Shown in pieces: positions 1 to 11,200 of a stretch of 64,000 nucleotides of DNA. The notes beneath the pieces are model-generated. The model made no database searches and was not told the DNA's origin. It saw nothing but the letters and a program-made list of their open reading frames with translations. The stretch comes from Hanleya hanleyi (lineage: Eukaryota > Mollusca > Polyplacophora > Lepidopleurida > Hanleyidae), in the NCBI GenBank assembly GCA_036873755.1, contig JAVTVY010057082.1:186001-250000 (forward strand). Reading direction: 5' to 3'. The first letter of the stretch is position 1. Each line of letters begins with the position of its first letter. The position numbers and the translations under genes are program-made.

Positions 1-2693
1 GAAATAAGGTACTTAAAGGAGAAAGTCGGAAAAAAACTGTCTCCCAAGTACCCACAAAAAACGTTGTGTCGCTTAAGCACAATCCTAAGGAAAATGGATC
101 TCAACACAACGTTTGTGTGTAAAATCAACATGAATCTGTGTTAATACAACACTGCTGAATTCAATTAAAGATGACTAGTCAGCCACTCACAATCCCGCCG
201 TCGTCCTCAGAGGAAATCCACGTCCATAATCCAAAGACCTATACCATATAACAGAATTAGACCAAATACTGTTGATTTGAATACAAATTTTGATATTCTG
301 AACTCCAGACTGGAAACAACAAGGTCTGAACAGAATTCTCTTCGTAGAGTAACGACGAAGCTAAGTAAATCACAATGTGAAAAACCCGAGGGGAATTGAT
401 ACCAGTGGAAGATTGACGCCAAACGAACGGACTTCCCCTCCGCCGACGACCGACGATGGAGAATCAAAGGAAGTGCCGATGAATGGACATAAAATATGTA
501 TCTAGCAGATGAAGAAATGACGTAACAACGGTGTTATGGCGTACTGGAAACGTCTAACCGATGAAATAGGACGACGCACAGGTGTAGGAGAGACACATAA
601 CGGTGTAAAGCGTAATGTGAAAAAAGTGTGAAAAATGTTGTGTATGATAAACAACGTAGAGATTTCCCGTTCACAATACTTAATGAATATACATGCTCAT
701 AACGGAGCAGAATACAAACTTATAAAAGTACACGACGTAACAGAAACGGCGTTGCAAACAGTAACCCCGTAGTCGACTGTAATAAATTTCCTTCTCTTAA
801 AAGAGATGAACATATTAAATGTCTGTAGCGTTAATCACCAAATGTAACTCAATGAGATAAATGAGATTAATGGATCTTTGTGTCAGTGAACATGAGTAAC
901 GTGTCAGCGCACATGGTTACATTATGACCTCTCCCGATGTAATCTGTCTCCTGTATAGGAAATTCCGTCCGGAGTTTCATATGGAGAGGATATTAAACAT
1001 TTACAACAATGTTACTATTAATAACCAAATAGTGACACAACCGACATCCAGATCAAGGAAGTTTTTCCAGGAAATCAACTTTTTTGAAACAATCTATAAT
1101 CAACAAATGAAACCTTGGTCATCCACATAAAAAGGTTAAACATGTGAATAAGATACTGATGTACTTATCTTAGATTGTTCACAGCCATGTAGCTGTGCTT
1201 GTGGTGTGGAAATTTATAGTTTCCCCCCGAGAGAGTACCTCAACGTAGAGTATTGGCACTACTCGGGAAGCCGTCTATACCAAGAGAGAACCTCAACCAC
1301 CTGGGATATACAGTCTACTTGGTAAGGCTTATTTATCTTGGCTGTTCCTAAGACCGGGTGAAGCCGAACTGGTCCGGGCCTAGTGATCGCCAAGTCACAC
1401 CACTCTCAGTCCACAATCGTCTTCCATGAGTGCAGAAGACGGCGCTGAGAACAAAGAGAGGAAAAACATTTAAAGTCTCTCGCCGGCAGGAAAGTGAGGT
1501 TATTCAAAATTTACAAATTGAAATGACCTAACACGAACAAATTGTCGAGAAGAGGAACAACAGCAAGAACAATACTAAAAAGCAGTTTGATGCTCTAGTA
1601 AACTGTACCGGTAATACACATGCTGGGACGAATATACTCGTCCCAGATACTTGGTAGAAAGAAAGCATAGAAGACTTCACGACTTACGTGTCAATAGGCT
1701 TGTATCCTTGGCCGGTCAACAAACAATCCCACCACGCTAGTAATTTTAAAATTTTCTCATAGTGAAGAAATTAAAATTAGTGCATAACTCCATCTGAATT
1801 ATACGCAAAATACAGTATACAGATGGAACCAGTTTGGTGAGAAACAAACAAATCACATGTATAAAACAAATTTGTATACCAAGGCATAATACAGTTTCAT
1901 AATAAACAGTGGGTAATCGGATTATATACTCACGATAACCAACACGAGATCCCTTTGTAGATCGCACCCTAATCACAAAGAGATCAGCAAAGATGCTCAA
2001 TAAAATACAACAAACAGTCGTAGCATTGAAGTCCCGTAATATCGATTACGTTAATATTATAGCATCGTTTATAAAGAGTTGAGTTGTGGTTACGTACACA
2101 AAAACAACAAACACATAAACATGAGAGGTAGAATAAAACCCCATAAGTTCTCTCTTGAAGACAGGATATCAAAATTACACAATAATAGTTGATATAACAA
2201 GAGATTACCTTCTTGGCAGGACCAAAGAATTGAATGCATGAAAGTAACGAACTACCAAAGTCCGAAACAACAATAACCACAAGGAACAATGACGGACGGC
2301 TTAAAAGAATCGTATTTCCCCGGCAGGGGAAAATGAACCTCCCGCGTCAAACCAGGGTCGTACTCACACTCTTGGTAAGGATTTATACAACAATTTAATG
2401 GATAAAATCATGACGAAACAAAAACCTGTTCGTTCAGAGTACAACACAATAGGCTCACATACCGACCGCGGAATGTTGGGAGCCAATAAAAGCCCACAAT
2501 AAACACACCGGGTCGCAACACAAAGTTTGCGACATATTTCCCGGGGAACTGTGTCATTAGTTACACAAGAGAATTTCATAATGACTTCTAGAATAACATC
2601 GTCAGACGATCATTTCAAGAGAATTTAAAATCTCCGCCAAAAACCAATATTTAGCGACGTACGTCGGAAAATACCAAATACGTCCGACTCAAA

Positions 2694-3328
2694 GAAGTCC
2701 AACATTCGCCCCAACAAATAGATCGGGAACGGAATTAAATAAACTATGTAGATTTAACCGTTTATTTGTTTTCTTCCTTCAAGAAGATACATGTGGTGAA
2801 CCGATAGGTAAAGGAGAAATAACCTGGGGTGAAGGTTCCTTTTGTTCGACGGGAACAATAGACTGGCCAGGCTTGACCGACCTGGCCTTTGTTAAGCGTA
2901 ACAAAGGAACTGGATTTGGATCGACCCTAGACAATGAAACTCCTAACCGGGTCAAACTGTCTAGCAACCTGGAATTATCATCGTGTAGGACGGTCCCGCT
3001 TGGAGGTATAGAAACTGACACGGGAGACTCTGGGTCTTGACCAGCTCGGACAAGAACTTCAATACACTTCATATCATTGACCAAAGAAAATTTCTAAGAC
3101 CCGTCTGTCGATCTCTGACAAAGACGGGACATCACAAGCATGTAACAGAAAAACCCGACGGGCCTGGGCATAATTCTTCCAGGCCGCCGGATTCCATAAT
3201 ACCCATTCCGCGCACGTGGACGCCAGGTAACATAAATATTTACAAGACAAACAAGCCGTATGAGCGTCTAAAGGGGATAAATTTTCCCCGCACGTACGAC
3301 AAGGAATACCAGTCGGAACTTCAGACAT
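2694..3328 (-). pseudogene. broken gag-like gene of DIRS-type element
   Basis: An 84-residue frame (3074-3328) carries a zinc-knuckle-like pattern: C10-x2-C13, then D21-x-H23-x2-C26-x2-C29. This layout is typical of Gag proteins of DIRS-like tyrosine-recombinase retrotransposons. The similarity to the second copy continues downstream in another reading frame (2779-3084), so there is a frameshift near 3080. A TGA at 2779-2781 interrupts that frame, which then runs on to about 2694. Gag would form the particle around the RNA intermediate. This copy cannot encode an intact protein. Confidence 0.6.
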
Positions 3329-3467
3329 AATAATACAGTAAGTCAGTTCCGAATGAATAACAAAAACAAGACTTGATAAAGGATATTACACCAGCGAGAC
3401 AACAACAACCAATGTTGTAAAATTGCCTCTGAATACTTCCCTAGATGTGCACTGCTCGAGCAAACAA

Positions 3468-3675
3468 GAGAAAGAGGATGAGAAATGAGGCTACAGTCGC
3501 CTATATAGTGACCACGCTGGATTTGAGTGGAGAGCTCTCCTAGGGGCGGACAACTCTCTCCTAGGGGAGTTAACTTTTTCTTTTAAACTTCCGTTTTCTA
3601 CGTTTGATTGTGCAATTAATAAGGGATTAATGGCATTAATTAAAGCAGGTTTAAGACTTAGGCAACAAACAACGC
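3468..3675. repeat. terminal repeat of DIRS-like copy 1
   Basis: About 200 bp nearly matching the right terminal repeat of the element at 29826-31497, and in inverted form its left repeat. It contains the doublet CTCTCCTAGGGG and ends near AGACTTAGGCAACAAAC. The partner repeat on the left is outside the window or lost. Confidence 0.7.
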
Positions 3676-5577
3676 AATTGCCCCCTTGTCAAAATATCAC
3701 AGGTTTGCAGGTAAGTTTTTTCTTATTTCCTGGATATAACTAATCACATGTGCATTTAGCAGACTTTTAATTTAGCCAAGGCGAGAGATTTGAGTATATT
3801 CGCCCAGGAGATATGAGCCCCGAAAAGTGCGAAATTCTAGGCATTTTATTATATATATATTATTTTTTTTTGCTTTCTTTTTACAATTAACAGCTTACCA
3901 TTATACATTTCACCATTCATGGATCCTATGAATGAAAATTAATACTTTTTAATCAAGTCCAGAATTTTTTTTTTTTTTTAATTATTGACTCCTTCAGTTT
4001 TTCTCTAAACTTGAGAGTGCGAGACAGATGTCCAATGTGTAAGTCTCGAGCCAAAAGTTTTAAGAGTTGATAGGTCTGATTGAGCAATGATCATGCAGTC
4101 CAAAATCAGTGAATATAAATATAATTTTGAATATTAAATGAAACAGTATATACATGTCAGAATGACATCTGGAAAAGCTTCCAATCCAGCATGACCTGAA
4201 CTACTACAATTCAACTTGCCTTAACCTGGCTTAACTAGTTTAAACCTGGATTGTATTATTAAATGAGGGACGCTCAAAATAGATAACTTCAATAAAGCTG
4301 CTCCTTTGGCGTGTAATGACCTTTGACTTCAAGCTGTAGTATCGGACAGGTTAATATATTCACTATCCCCACTTGGGGGTGTTTACAATGAGTTTATCTA
4401 TGTAAGCTCCATGATATGACAAAGGACATACAGACAATCCATATTCCCTGCAGGATGTCAGTCTTTATGGTACACTAGTTACTTGTTATTCTCAACCAAT
4501 TGAAGTAGAGAAACATCACCTGAAATGACTTTATATTGTATGAAATGACACCATTCATACATGTGTTTTAACTCTACCAGGCCTGAGCTATCATTATGGC
4601 CCTCCCTACCAAACTTTCTCTCCTACCTCCGGAAAGACAAAAAAAGAAAAAAGAAAAAAGAAAAAAAAAAGAAAGCTAACCATTCACATCATATTGGGGC
4701 TATTTTGAGTCTATTCGCATATCCCCTTGAGAAGAGGATCATGGGTAAATTCAAGATGGTGGTCATGTGAGGCAACAGAAAAGCGATATTTTCATCATTT
4801 TACTTCACAATTCCTGCTTTTCTTTCGAGGAAAATTGGGAACAATCTATTTTATTTCACATCAGACTATTATTTACTAATTTTTCATGCTGTTTTTGCAA
4901 AGAAAACACATAAAAAATGAGAAATTTGAAAAATCTGGCTGAAAAATTGACCACTCAATGTCTGTTTTGAAGATGTCACAGTGACGTTTTGCTGTTTTGC
5001 ATTCTCTGGTAGAGCTTGACCAAAGGGTATAGTGAGGTAAGTTTCAGCCCCCTAGCTTAAGGGGTCAAAAAAAAAAAATTTAGGGGGGGGGATCCTCCAT
5101 TAATATGCATCATATGAAGTATTAGGTACAAGTAGTAAAAAGACTGAAACAAATATGTCCCAAGGGACAAATATGTCCTAACATGCACAAGGGTTTTAAT
5201 TACATGCATACATAGTAGTCATTGACTGATTATCTAAAAAACAAAATCAATGGGATCCTTAAAATAAATATGCTTAGAAACAAGAACAAAGTTTTGAGTA
5301 GTTTAGTTAATAATAATTATCTGGGCATGTTGAAGGGTTTTGCCCACCGAGGGCCCTTAGGTTGCTTTGGAATCACATAGATATAATACTCCTGTCAAGT
5401 TTCAAGAAGTTTGGTGATTCAGAAGTTCATGATATAATTCAAACAATGTTAGATTCAGTTTCTGTGTGCTGTTATATTGACTTTTGGCATCAATATTAAT
5501 AGGGTGATGGCTATTTGCCAAATATATCTTCTGTACAACTCTGAAGGGAGTTATCATGCTAACCAGAATTCCTGTGT

Positions 5578-5600
5578 ACACACACACACACACACACACA
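5578..5600. repeat. (CA)n dinucleotide microsatellite
   Basis: About 11 uninterrupted CA/AC units. The open frame rich in Val-Cys on the opposite strand is a by-product. Confidence 0.9.
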
Positions 5601-5699
5601 GAGGTAGCAATTCTATATCCCCTGGATAATAATCGGCTTCTTCGGGAAGTTTGGTGAATAGTACTTCAAGATATAATACAGACAAGCAATTATCACTTT

Positions 5700-5735
5700 C
5701 AAAAGGATTTGACCTTGACCTTTGACCTAAAAGTT
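5700..5735. repeat. TGACCTTGACCTTTGACCT-bearing dispersed repeat
   Basis: Part of a dispersed family also seen near 24820, 53440, 54760-55015 and 60300. Each copy carries tandem TGACCT or TGACCTT hexamers followed by text on recurring themes (CAATAGGG, a mid-length spacer, then further half-sites). Confidence 0.6.
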
Positions 5736-6369
5736 AAATATGTCAATGTAAGATCACATGGGTAACACACCTGTAAAGTTCTGAGGTGTTTACTGAATCA
5801 TAACTCAAGACACAGACTGTACAATTTTAGATTCAATTTCAGGTTACTTTGACCTATTGACCTTGATATCAATAGCGTGAGAGTTATTTTCCCCAATACA
5901 CCTTCAGTGACACGTTGAAGTGAATTGACAAAATGCTTCCCAAGTTATTGTGGTAACAAGAATTTGCGACATACAATCACAGCGATTCTATATTCCCCGA
6001 CCAGGGTCCAGCAGGAACGTCTTTCCGAGGGATGAATTAATATTAGCCTAATCATTTATTTTTTTTTTTTTTAGTTTTTTGTTCCCATGCAAATTTATTT
6101 TTCTCCACATCAAATTATGTTTAACAGCTTGTTCTTCGGCATAGATCAGCTTGTCTGAAAATGGCACAAATAACAGTGTGGAACACCAAATTAAAAAAAA
6201 AATTGAAATGCAATCTCTTTTAAAGGTGAAATGCAAAGGTTGTAATTTTTCAATATTTGGCCAAACAATTAATAAACTCCAAAACTTAATCAGATCATTG
6301 ACTGATTGGTAAGACCATGCCCATCATTTCAGATCAATAGCTTAAATGGTTTAGGCTGTATTCCGCTTA

Positions 6370-6623
6370 GGGCTGTTCCAGAAAAAAGTACATGGGGGGG
6401 ACAGAAGGCACTTTATTTTTGCCCCCACCACCCATGTAATGAAATATAATTTTACTGCCACCACCCATATTTTTGAATATAATATGTAACCCGCATAAAT
6501 GCCATTATGTTTATCCATCAGACAACCACCCATGTAATTATATAACTCTATTACCCCACGACCCATATGCAAATATATAAAGTGCCTTCTGTCCCCCCCA
6601 TGTACTTTTTTCTGGAACAGCCC
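6370..6623. mobile_element. 254-bp MITE with perfect 47-bp terminal inverted repeats
   Basis: The ends begin GGGCTGTTCCAG and close with CTGGAACAGCCC. The 47-bp arms (6370-6416 and 6577-6623) are perfect inverted copies, including a run of seven G or C. TTA flanks both sides (6367-6369 and 6624-6626) as a target-site duplication. The interior has short repeats of CCACCCATGTAAT and no coding capacity. A non-autonomous DNA transposon of uncertain superfamily, probably young. Confidence 0.88.
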
Positions 6624-6626
6624 TTA

Positions 6627-7287
6627 TGAGATCCATAGATGGAAGGAAGGGCGAACGGATGGACGGACATGACAGAAGCAAGTTGCCCCTTGTACTTCAT
6701 AGAGGGGGCATAATTATTAGATTTTGACACTGATTTCAATTTTAAAGGAAGATGCATTTCACTTTTTTTTCTTTTTTTTTAATCTGGCGCATTTGGTGTT
6801 CCACAAAATTATTTGGGCCGTTTCCACACAAGTTCATCGATGTTGAAGAACAAGCTATTACGTAAACATAATTCGATGTTGAGAAAAGGATATATGCACT
6901 GGCCTATTGACAGCCAAGAAATGATGGATGGAGATGGTAGAAGTGACATGCACAACTCAATATGGGACTAATAATATACATGAGGTACATCACAATGTGG
7001 TTTGTAACAGTAATTAATATCATGAGGTCAAATACTATTTGAGACAAAGCAAAACCAACCGAAACGCATTCCATATTCGATACTTGATTTATTAAATTTT
7101 CGACCAACAAGCTGTCAGTAGCTTCCATCAATTTCAGTTGACTTAACATGGAAGGGATTTAAATTCAGCTTTTTTCAAACTGACAGATGGCATATTGACT
7201 ATTTGTGTCAATTTATGCTTTTGGCAATCATATACATATATATGCATTATAATACAAAAACGGTAATACTTTGGTGATATATTTATA
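6627..7287. other. non-genic AT-rich stretch
   Basis: I see no exon, RNA gene or clear repeat here except a GGAAGG/GGACGGAC-like tail right after the MITE (6640-6670), which resembles the ends of modular repeats elsewhere in the window. Confidence 0.5.
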
Positions 7288-7424
7288 CAGTGAAATCTGC
7301 ATAAACCGACCCTATTTGGGACCAGATTATAGTGTGACTTTTGACAGGGTTCTGGTTTATCAAGGTTGTCGGTAGTTAAAGGTTCGTCGGTTTACCCAGG
7401 TGTCGGTATTCACAGGGTTCACTG
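7288..7424. mobile_element. short TIR element, CAGTGAAACCTGT family
   Basis: It begins CAGTGAAATCTGC and ends CACAGGGTTCACTG, so the termini are inverted copies. The interior shares GATTATAGTGT and TTGACAGGGTTCTG with copies at 38393-38568, 43355-43527 and 44372-44578. No coding capacity. Confidence 0.75.
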
Positions 7425-7476
7425 CATTTAGAAATAATACTGACAGCAATGCAATGAAGATGAAGATTTTATATAA

Positions 7477-7482
7477 TTTATT
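7477..7482 (-). promoter_or_regulatory. candidate distal polyadenylation signal AATAAA
   Basis: TTTATT on the plus strand reads AATAAA on the minus strand, about 455 bases past the stop codon. It is an alternative to the nearer signal at 7625-7630. The sequence alone does not decide which is used. Confidence 0.35.
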
Positions 7483-7624
7483 CGTCATGTTCAGCAGTTT
7501 CTGATATTATTTAATCATATTTCTGTACAAAAAGCTAATAATCATATACATAAACATGTATAAAGTTACTAAAATTTATCAGGGAACAAATCGATGTATT
7601 AAACTGAGATATTTTTTGTATCTG

Positions 7625-7630
7625 TTTATT
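7625..7630 (-). promoter_or_regulatory. candidate polyadenylation signal AATAAA
   Basis: AATAAA on the minus strand, about 307 bases downstream of the stop at 7937. This fits an ordinary-length 3' UTR. No other canonical hexamer was noticed nearer to the stop. Confidence 0.45.
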
Positions 7631-7880
7631 GCTCTGGAAAATCCTGTTTTCCCTGTGAAAACTGTCAATCTTCAATTTAAAAAAAAATGTATGGATTGAT
7701 GAGTTCATAAAAATGATATAAATAATAATAAATATGAGTACATGTTCCATATACATGCAAAACAAAGCACAGCATAATCACAGATGGAAGAAATAAATAT
7801 ATGTAAATGAAAAATATGTATAATTTATCACAGATGAAAAATAAGGAACATTTTTACTGGAATGTTCATATAAATGTATA

Positions 7881-7921
7881 CTGGAATGTTCCATCATTCT
7901 TTATGTGGAGGTGAAGGGAAG
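7881..7921 (-). repeat. degenerate copy of the C-terminal coding end in the 3' UTR
   Basis: On the minus strand TTCCCTTCACCTCCACATAA...GATGGAACATTCC mirrors the last coding codons at 7944-7985 (TCACCCCCACATAAA...AATGGAACCTTCC). It lies just after the stop codon, consistent with a small tandem duplication across the gene end. Confidence 0.6.
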
Positions 7922-7936
7922 CAATGTGTAATACTC

Positions 7937-8207
7937 CTACAGGAAGGTTCCATTGTTTTTATGTGGGGGTGAAGAGGAAGCAAGCATGGATCCTGAGAGA
8001 GGGGCATTGTTGAACGATGTGTTAAGCAGTGTGGGTTGTTCGGCGAGTGAGTTGTCTGGGGAGTGGTGACCAGATCTGGGTGTGCTCAGTGAGACGTCAC
8101 GTGACGGACTGTAATCGTAGTAAGCACCTGAGGCTAGCAGCGCCTGAGCCTGTGTCTGAGATTTGGCGATGATTTCATTAATTCTCTCCATTCGACTTTT
8201 CTGTGAT
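7937..8207 (-). CDS. exon 33 (last): C-terminal tail of coiled-coil protein
   Basis: The acceptor TTTGTTTAG is followed by one base completing a Lys codon, then 89 codons and TAG at 7937-7939. The first ~25 residues still look helical (MERINEIIAK, QAQALLASG). The rest is Ser/Pro/Asn-rich and probably disordered (SPSRDVSLSTPRS, HHSPDNSL), with possible proline-directed phosphosites. The coding end (SSSPPHKNNGTFL) is duplicated in degenerate form just downstream. Confidence 0.9.
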
Positions 8208-11200
8208 CTAAACAAAAAGAGAGGAAGAGAGAAAAATTCATATTTGAACAAAATTTCCATATTTAGAACCATATCCACATATGCGACAAGCACTTTGAAA
8301 ATTTTAAACACCCCCATCTCAATAATGATATTTACTACTGATAATATAGAAACTAGACAACATTGAACAAGCGCACCCACAACAGTGTAAATAACACGAT
8401 CTTGAAAAAGGGATTTAAAATAGACCAATGTCACATATATTTTAAAAGCTTGTAGTTCTTTATCAGATACACATATATGGTGTACATTTGGTAAGCATCT
8501 GGTTATTCTCAAGATATGATAGTAAGAGTTGAGTGCATCTTCTATGATCTGGTGACCTTGAAATGGGGCTCAAGAAAATCAATTCAGTCAGGTAAGTGAA
8601 GAAGATAACCATACCATGGTTAAATAGTGAAATAAAGAAGAGTGAATAGGCCTTCTATCCTATGATGCAACATGCAACTGTACATCCATGCCAATTAAAT
8701 GGCAGACAGGGATCAAACTACAGTTCAATTACCATATCATCTCCATCATGTCACCCATCATCAATTCATTTGGCAATGCGAGGTCCCTGTACTGGCACAG
8801 CCGAAAGAGCAGTCTCCAATTTGGTGTGTCAGGTTACATATAGGACTCCACGCCTTGCGACACATGTACTCTGCATTGACATTTAAATTAGTGTTGTGTT
8901 ATTTAAGCGATGATATATTTTAGGATTATTGATCACCTGTCATGTTGATGAATGGATGTACAAAAGAATGTTGAGAATGTTGTTTTGGGGGTGGGTGGGG
9001 AGGGGGGAGGGGGAGGGAGTGGGGCAGTGCAGTGGAAAGCTCACTTGTCATCAGCTGAAGAAGTTCTATGTCTGGAAGATCGGAGTTGAGAGCGTAGTCT
9101 CTGACAGTCCTCCTCGGAAGCTGTTAGACTGTTCCGTGTGATTTGATGAAGAGCCTTCTCTGTGTGCAGCTCCGTCTCCAGCTCTGCTATCTGCTCATAC
9201 AATAGAACCAATCAAAATCTAATTACCCTGTGAATGCAGTGGCATCGCAATATCGTGAGATGGAAATTCGTTCAAGCTCTGGCTGTTTCATGGACATTGT
9301 GGATAACGAGGTCAAATTTACTTCTGAAGAGCAAATCGAAATTTTGAATGGTTAAATATATATGAACTGATATTTTCAATGCCTGTGTCAATCAGCATAT
9401 AGTAATTTTGATAATGGCTGAGCCAATCATAATTCAGAATGACTGGGTCAGTTAGCTCCTGCTTCTATCAAGAACAGGTTAGGGTTAACCAATACCTTCC
9501 CATACAAGCGGATTTTAATGAATATTTCATAATTCCGCTAGTGAAATGAATCTTTTTGATAGAAAAATATCCTTGCATCTACAGACCAAATTATGTGTTT
9601 CAGAATTTCATCAGCAGTAAAATTCTTTTGCAGAAGTTATTCACAAAATCATATGTGTTTTCTGCGTAACTGTGAGATTTTTAAATTAACAAAATTTCTA
9701 AAATTAAGATCCTGAAATGAAGTTCAATTATTTGACACATCTTTTCATGTTACTAATTATTGGTAACAAATTTTTGAAGGAAATTCACCGGGAAAGTAGC
9801 AAAACTTTTGAGTTGAATGTAAACTTGTCAATGTTTTCCTCAAACATGCGAATAGATATTAGTGTCATATTCTAAATATATCGATATCCATTTCTCATTC
9901 AAGGCGCATTCAATCGTGATCAGACATGGATATACCGAACTGTGGCGGTTGACCCTAACCTGAAGAATATTGGAAATGTAATGGACCATGACTGATCAAT
10001 AGATGTCTTGATATGTAAATTGGCTCAGCCAATCAAAATTTAGAATGGTTGAGCCAATTGGTAATCATACTTTTAAAATGCCAAATCAGTCGAAGGCCAT
10101 CTGTATTGTGGAGTACTAATATCTGTAAGACTTACATGTTTTCTGTAACGGTATACATTTTTACTCTCTCGTTCCTTCATATCCTTCTCAGACTGGAAAT
10201 GATTCTGCATTTTCTGAGAAAGCTCCTGCATAGATCTGTTCATCTCATTCCTGGAAAACACAGCACAGTTAGAGTGATTGTATGATTAGAGCATTACTGT
10301 ATTCGTTTAATGCATCTTCATACACAAGCCAACTTCTCCATTCACACTTCGAATTAGCCTTGATAGATCAGACCACTGAAAACATTCAAATCTGAGATGT
10401 AAATTCCATCTACAAACCAGATACAGGCCAATCAGAACATACCCAATGACTGTGTGTAGGGTGACATATTCTCTCAGTATTCATGTCATTTCAACTAAAT
10501 TAGCGGCAGGGATAGCCAGATACATATATGGCAGCCAATCAATAACCCACTCATACGGCACATTTCAAAATTCAAATGAATTCAAGGTCATAGACGTATC
10601 ATGTCTATTTATAAATTCTTTTGAACAGAGCCATTGGGCTGATATATCAAGGCTAATTAGAAATGTGAATAGAAAAGTCAACTTTTGTATGAAGATCGAT
10701 GGTTGAAGATAATATCCAACAGTTCTGCCTAGTTCAAAAACCTCCCATCATAGTGGTGGGTTCTGCCTGTTAACCCAATCTCTCCATTGTTTCACTGGTT
10801 GTCAATCTATGATATCTGAGACAAGTGGCTCCACCCATGAGATATTCATTAGACCAATGGGAGATTTGCACAATAGGACCAGAAGATAAACCGGAAGTGG
10901 TAGTTCTGTCAGTTGATTGGTTAACTGGGCCAAAATTGATAAACAGGAAGTGACAATCACAGAATATGATTGTGTATTTGGTATTGTGCAAGTCTCCCCG
11001 TTAGCAAGATCTTTTGCCTTCAATACTAGTAATGAATGAGACATGATTTGGAAAAGAAAGTAATTTGACAAAGTGTCAAGTGTTCATCCAACTGACATTC
11101 ATGCATAATAGATGTTCGACAGCCAATGCCATCTGGTGGTTTGTAACTGATAAGCCAACCAAAGTCAATGAGCATAGCCTTGACATGTTATTATTATGTG

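Larger units (their letters stand above)
1..3675 (-). mobile_element. decayed DIRS-like retroelement, right portion (copy 1)
   Basis: The right end (2700-3675) and an inner block (about 1089-1315) are closely similar to the shorter element at 29826-31497, which has DIRS-type ends. Reading on the minus strand, a terminal repeat (3468-3675) is followed by a broken gag-like frame. From 1 to about 2690 I see no long open frame and no reverse transcriptase or recombinase motif, so that part is decayed, non-coding or foreign. The left boundary is not visible, and membership of 1-1088 is an assumption from continuity. Confidence 0.6.
3676..6366. other. non-genic stretch, low-complexity tracts
   Basis: No exon of the minus-strand gene and no convincing open frame is seen. 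It holds AT-rich sequence, a purine-rich A/G tract (about 4638-4675), short homopolymers near 3965 and 5065-5090, and a (CA)n microsatellite at 5578-5600. A stretch with TTGACCTTGACCTTTGACC near 5705 belongs to a dispersed repeat family. Confidence 0.6.

Noticed and set aside
207..467. 86-codon minus-strand frame as DIRS reverse transcriptase or recombinase
   Set aside because: No RT or recombinase motif is visible and no neighbouring frame extends it.
4561..4770. Lys-rich 69-codon frame
   Set aside because: Caused by an A/G homopurine tract.
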